This document shows, one piece after another, positions 62,865-64,000 of a stretch of DNA of 64,000 nt. Numbering within the stretch: position 1 is the first letter of the stretch; each line of letters starts with the position of its first letter. A model generated the notes under the pieces. That model saw only the letters and a program-made list of their open reading frames with translations. It was not told where the DNA came from and ran no database searches. Made by a program: the position numbers and the translations under genes. Source of the stretch: Pseudomonas putida (lineage in GTDB: Bacteria; Pseudomonadota; Gammaproteobacteria; Pseudomonadales; Pseudomonadaceae); contig NZ_JANHLK010000002.1 in assembly GCF_028682635.1 (NCBI RefSeq), forward strand, positions 248,001-312,000. Reading direction: 5' to 3'.

Positions 62865-62891
62865 TTGGACGCAGAGCGCTGGCGCGTCCAA
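62865..62891. promoter_or_regulatory. LysR-type operator in the divergent promoter
   Basis: TTGGACGC (62865-62872) and GCGTCCAA (62884-62891) are perfect inverted repeats around 11 bases. The spacing and the T...A ends fit a LysR-type recognition site. It is 42 bases upstream of the regulator start and 80 upstream of the MFS start. Confidence 0.65.
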
Positions 62892-62970
62892 AAATCGACA
62901 CATCCGGTTCCCACGATAGGCGTCGTCGGGGCTCAGAACAATACCAATAAAATCAGCGCGGAGATTTGCC

Positions 62971-64000
62971 ATGAGTGCGCCCGACACCACCGCCATTCCG
63001 AAAGCCACGGCTCGCCCGGGACCTTTCGACTGGTATCGCAACATCAATCAGCAGGAACGCCGCACCTTCTGGAGCTGCAAGATCGGCTATGGCCTCGATG
63101 GCATGGACACCCAGATGCTCAGCTTCGTGGTGCCAACGCTGATCGCCATGTGGGGCATCACCACCGGCCAGGCCGGGCTGATTCACACCAGCACGCTGAT
63201 CGCCTCGGCCATCGGTGGCTGGGTGGCGGGGATTCTCTCCGACCGTATCGGTCGGGTGCGCACCTTGCAACTGACGGTACTGTGGTTTGCCTTCTTCACC
63301 TTCCTCTGCGGTTTCGCCCAAAACTACGAACAACTGCTGATTGCACGGACCCTGATGGGCTTCGGTTTCGGCGGCGAGTGGACCGCCGGCGCGGTGCTGA
63401 TCGGCGAAGTGATTCGTGCCCAGGACCGCGGCAAGGCCGTTGGCATGGTGCAATCGGGCTGGGCGCTGGGTTGGGGCCTGACCGCGATCCTGTACGCGCT
63501 GCTGTTCTCGATCATGCCGCCGGAAGACGCCTGGCGCGCGCTGTTCATCCTCGGCATCGTGCCGGCGATTTTCGTGATCTTCGTCCGCCGCCTGGTCAAG
63601 GACCCGGAAATCTACCGCGAAGCCAAAGCCAAACAGGAACCCAGCAACCCGTCGAAGTTCTACGAGATCTTCGCGCCCGGCATGCTCTTCACCACGATTC
63701 GCGCTTCGTTGCTGACCACCGGTGCATTAGGTGGCTACTACGCCATCACCTCCTGGCTGCCGACCTTCCTGAAGAACGAACGCGGCCTGAGCGTACTCGG
63801 CACCGGCGGTTATCTGGCGATGGTGATCGTCGGTTCCTACGTCGGCTATGTCATCAGCGCCTATCTGACCGACATCCTCGGCCGCAAGAAGAACTTCATC
63901 CTGTTCGCCGTCGGCTCCTTCACCATTGTGCTGCTGTACACGCAAATGCCGGTGAGCAATGGTGTGATGCTGTGGCTGGGCTTTCCGCTGGGCTTCTTTG
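62971..64000 (+). CDS. MFS transporter, truncated by the window edge
   Basis: 343 codons of an open frame from an ATG at 62971 reach the end of the window without a stop. The N-terminus (PFDWYRNINQQERRTFWSCK) and first helices resemble MFS carriers of the sugar/organic-acid group. Conserved loops GILSDRIGRVRTL (after helix 2) and LTDILGRKKNF (after helix 8) are present. The likely substrate is an organic or aromatic acid; the sequence does not decide. Under control of the divergent LysR gene is likely. The remaining C-terminal helices lie outside. Confidence 0.9.
   Translation, partial: MSAPDTTAIPKATARPGPFDWYRNINQQERRTFWSCKIGYGLDGMDTQMLSFVVPTLIAMWGITTGQAGLIHTSTLIASAIGGWVAGILSDRIGRVRTLQLTVLWFAFFTFLCGFAQNYEQLLIARTLMGFGFGGEWTAGAVLIGEVIRAQDRGKAVGMVQSGWALGWGLTAILYALLFSIMPPEDAWRALFILGIVPAIFVIFVRRLVKDPEIYREAKAKQEPSNPSKFYEIFAPGMLFTTIRASLLTTGALGGYYAITSWLPTFLKNERGLSVLGTGGYLAMVIVGSYVGYVISAYLTDILGRKKNFILFAVGSFTIVLLYTQMPVSNGVMLWLGFPLGFF

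Noticed and set aside
1..64000. CRISPR arrays, restriction-modification or phage-defence clusters, toxin-antitoxin pairs
   Set aside because: No regularly spaced repeats or cas-type proteins. The repeated sequences seen are REP palindromes. The ygfX-like gene next to sdhE is sometimes called a toxin, but I see no separate antitoxin evidence.

Overview
The window reads as chromosomal DNA of a fluorescent-group Pseudomonas (P. fluorescens complex). The grounds are a phaG start at the left edge, the nadB-algU-mucA-mucB-mucD block without mucC, the dapA-bamC-purC-tRNA-Ser block, GC-rich codon use, and at least twelve paired REP palindromes of the GTAGGAGC/GTGGGAGC type. Nearly everything is core-like. 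The accessory elements are one complete group II intron and a small AT-richer patch behind the tRNA gene.

Left part (0.2-13.1 kb, mostly minus strand): partial phaG, rsuA, a small Cys-rich protein and a Cache-GGDEF diguanylate cyclase come first. An operon of seven genes follows, transcribed leftward from a guanidine-I (ykkC) riboswitch at about 13.0 kb: ABC substrate-binding protein, permease, ATPase, two DUF1989 proteins, a biotin-dependent 'urea carboxylase' and allophanate hydrolase. The riboswitch and gene set point to guanidine, not urea, as the substrate: import, carboxylation, deimination to allophanate, then hydrolysis to ammonium and CO2. A REP palindrome is inserted in frame inside the carboxylase gene. 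A segment of the aptamer is perfectly complementary to the Shine-Dalgarno region of the first gene.

Middle-left (13.4-27 kb): a Tyr-rich lipoprotein, an enoyl-CoA hydratase/HIBCH-type enzyme, ung, a tripartite tricarboxylate transporter (tctCBA plus an AbrB-family protein) with divergent tctDE regulators, an HDOD protein, ygfZ, sdhE-ygfX and nadB.

Centre (27-40.6 kb): the alginate/envelope-stress operon algU-mucA-mucB-mucD with two AlgU-type promoters, an M48 protease with TPRs, a TusA-like protein, a PerM-type permease, bcp, a GcvR-like regulator, dapA-bamC-MBL hydrolase-purC, tRNA-Ser(CGA), and a short patch of small poorly characterised genes.

Right (40.8-56.9 kb): three regulator/transporter genes around an HpaF-type isomerase, an EptA-type lipid A phosphoethanolamine transferase with a probable ColR box, rnd-ycgL, a 2-hydroxyacid dehydrogenase, a nitroreductase, a YcgN protein, a secreted protein resembling a zinc-ligand-depleted metallopeptidase, a SpoU methyltransferase, yajD, a spermidine-synthase-like protein, a cyclic-nucleotide-binding protein and oligopeptidase B.

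Right end (57.1-64 kb): a full-length group II intron (57109-59956) with an RT-maturase-HNH protein. Both exon-binding sequences pair with the 5' flank, which fixes the junction. It sits in the leader of a three-gene operon (membrane protein, class II glutamine amidotransferase, DUF2937). The window closes with a LysR regulator divergent from a truncated MFS transporter gene, separated by a strong inverted-repeat operator candidate.
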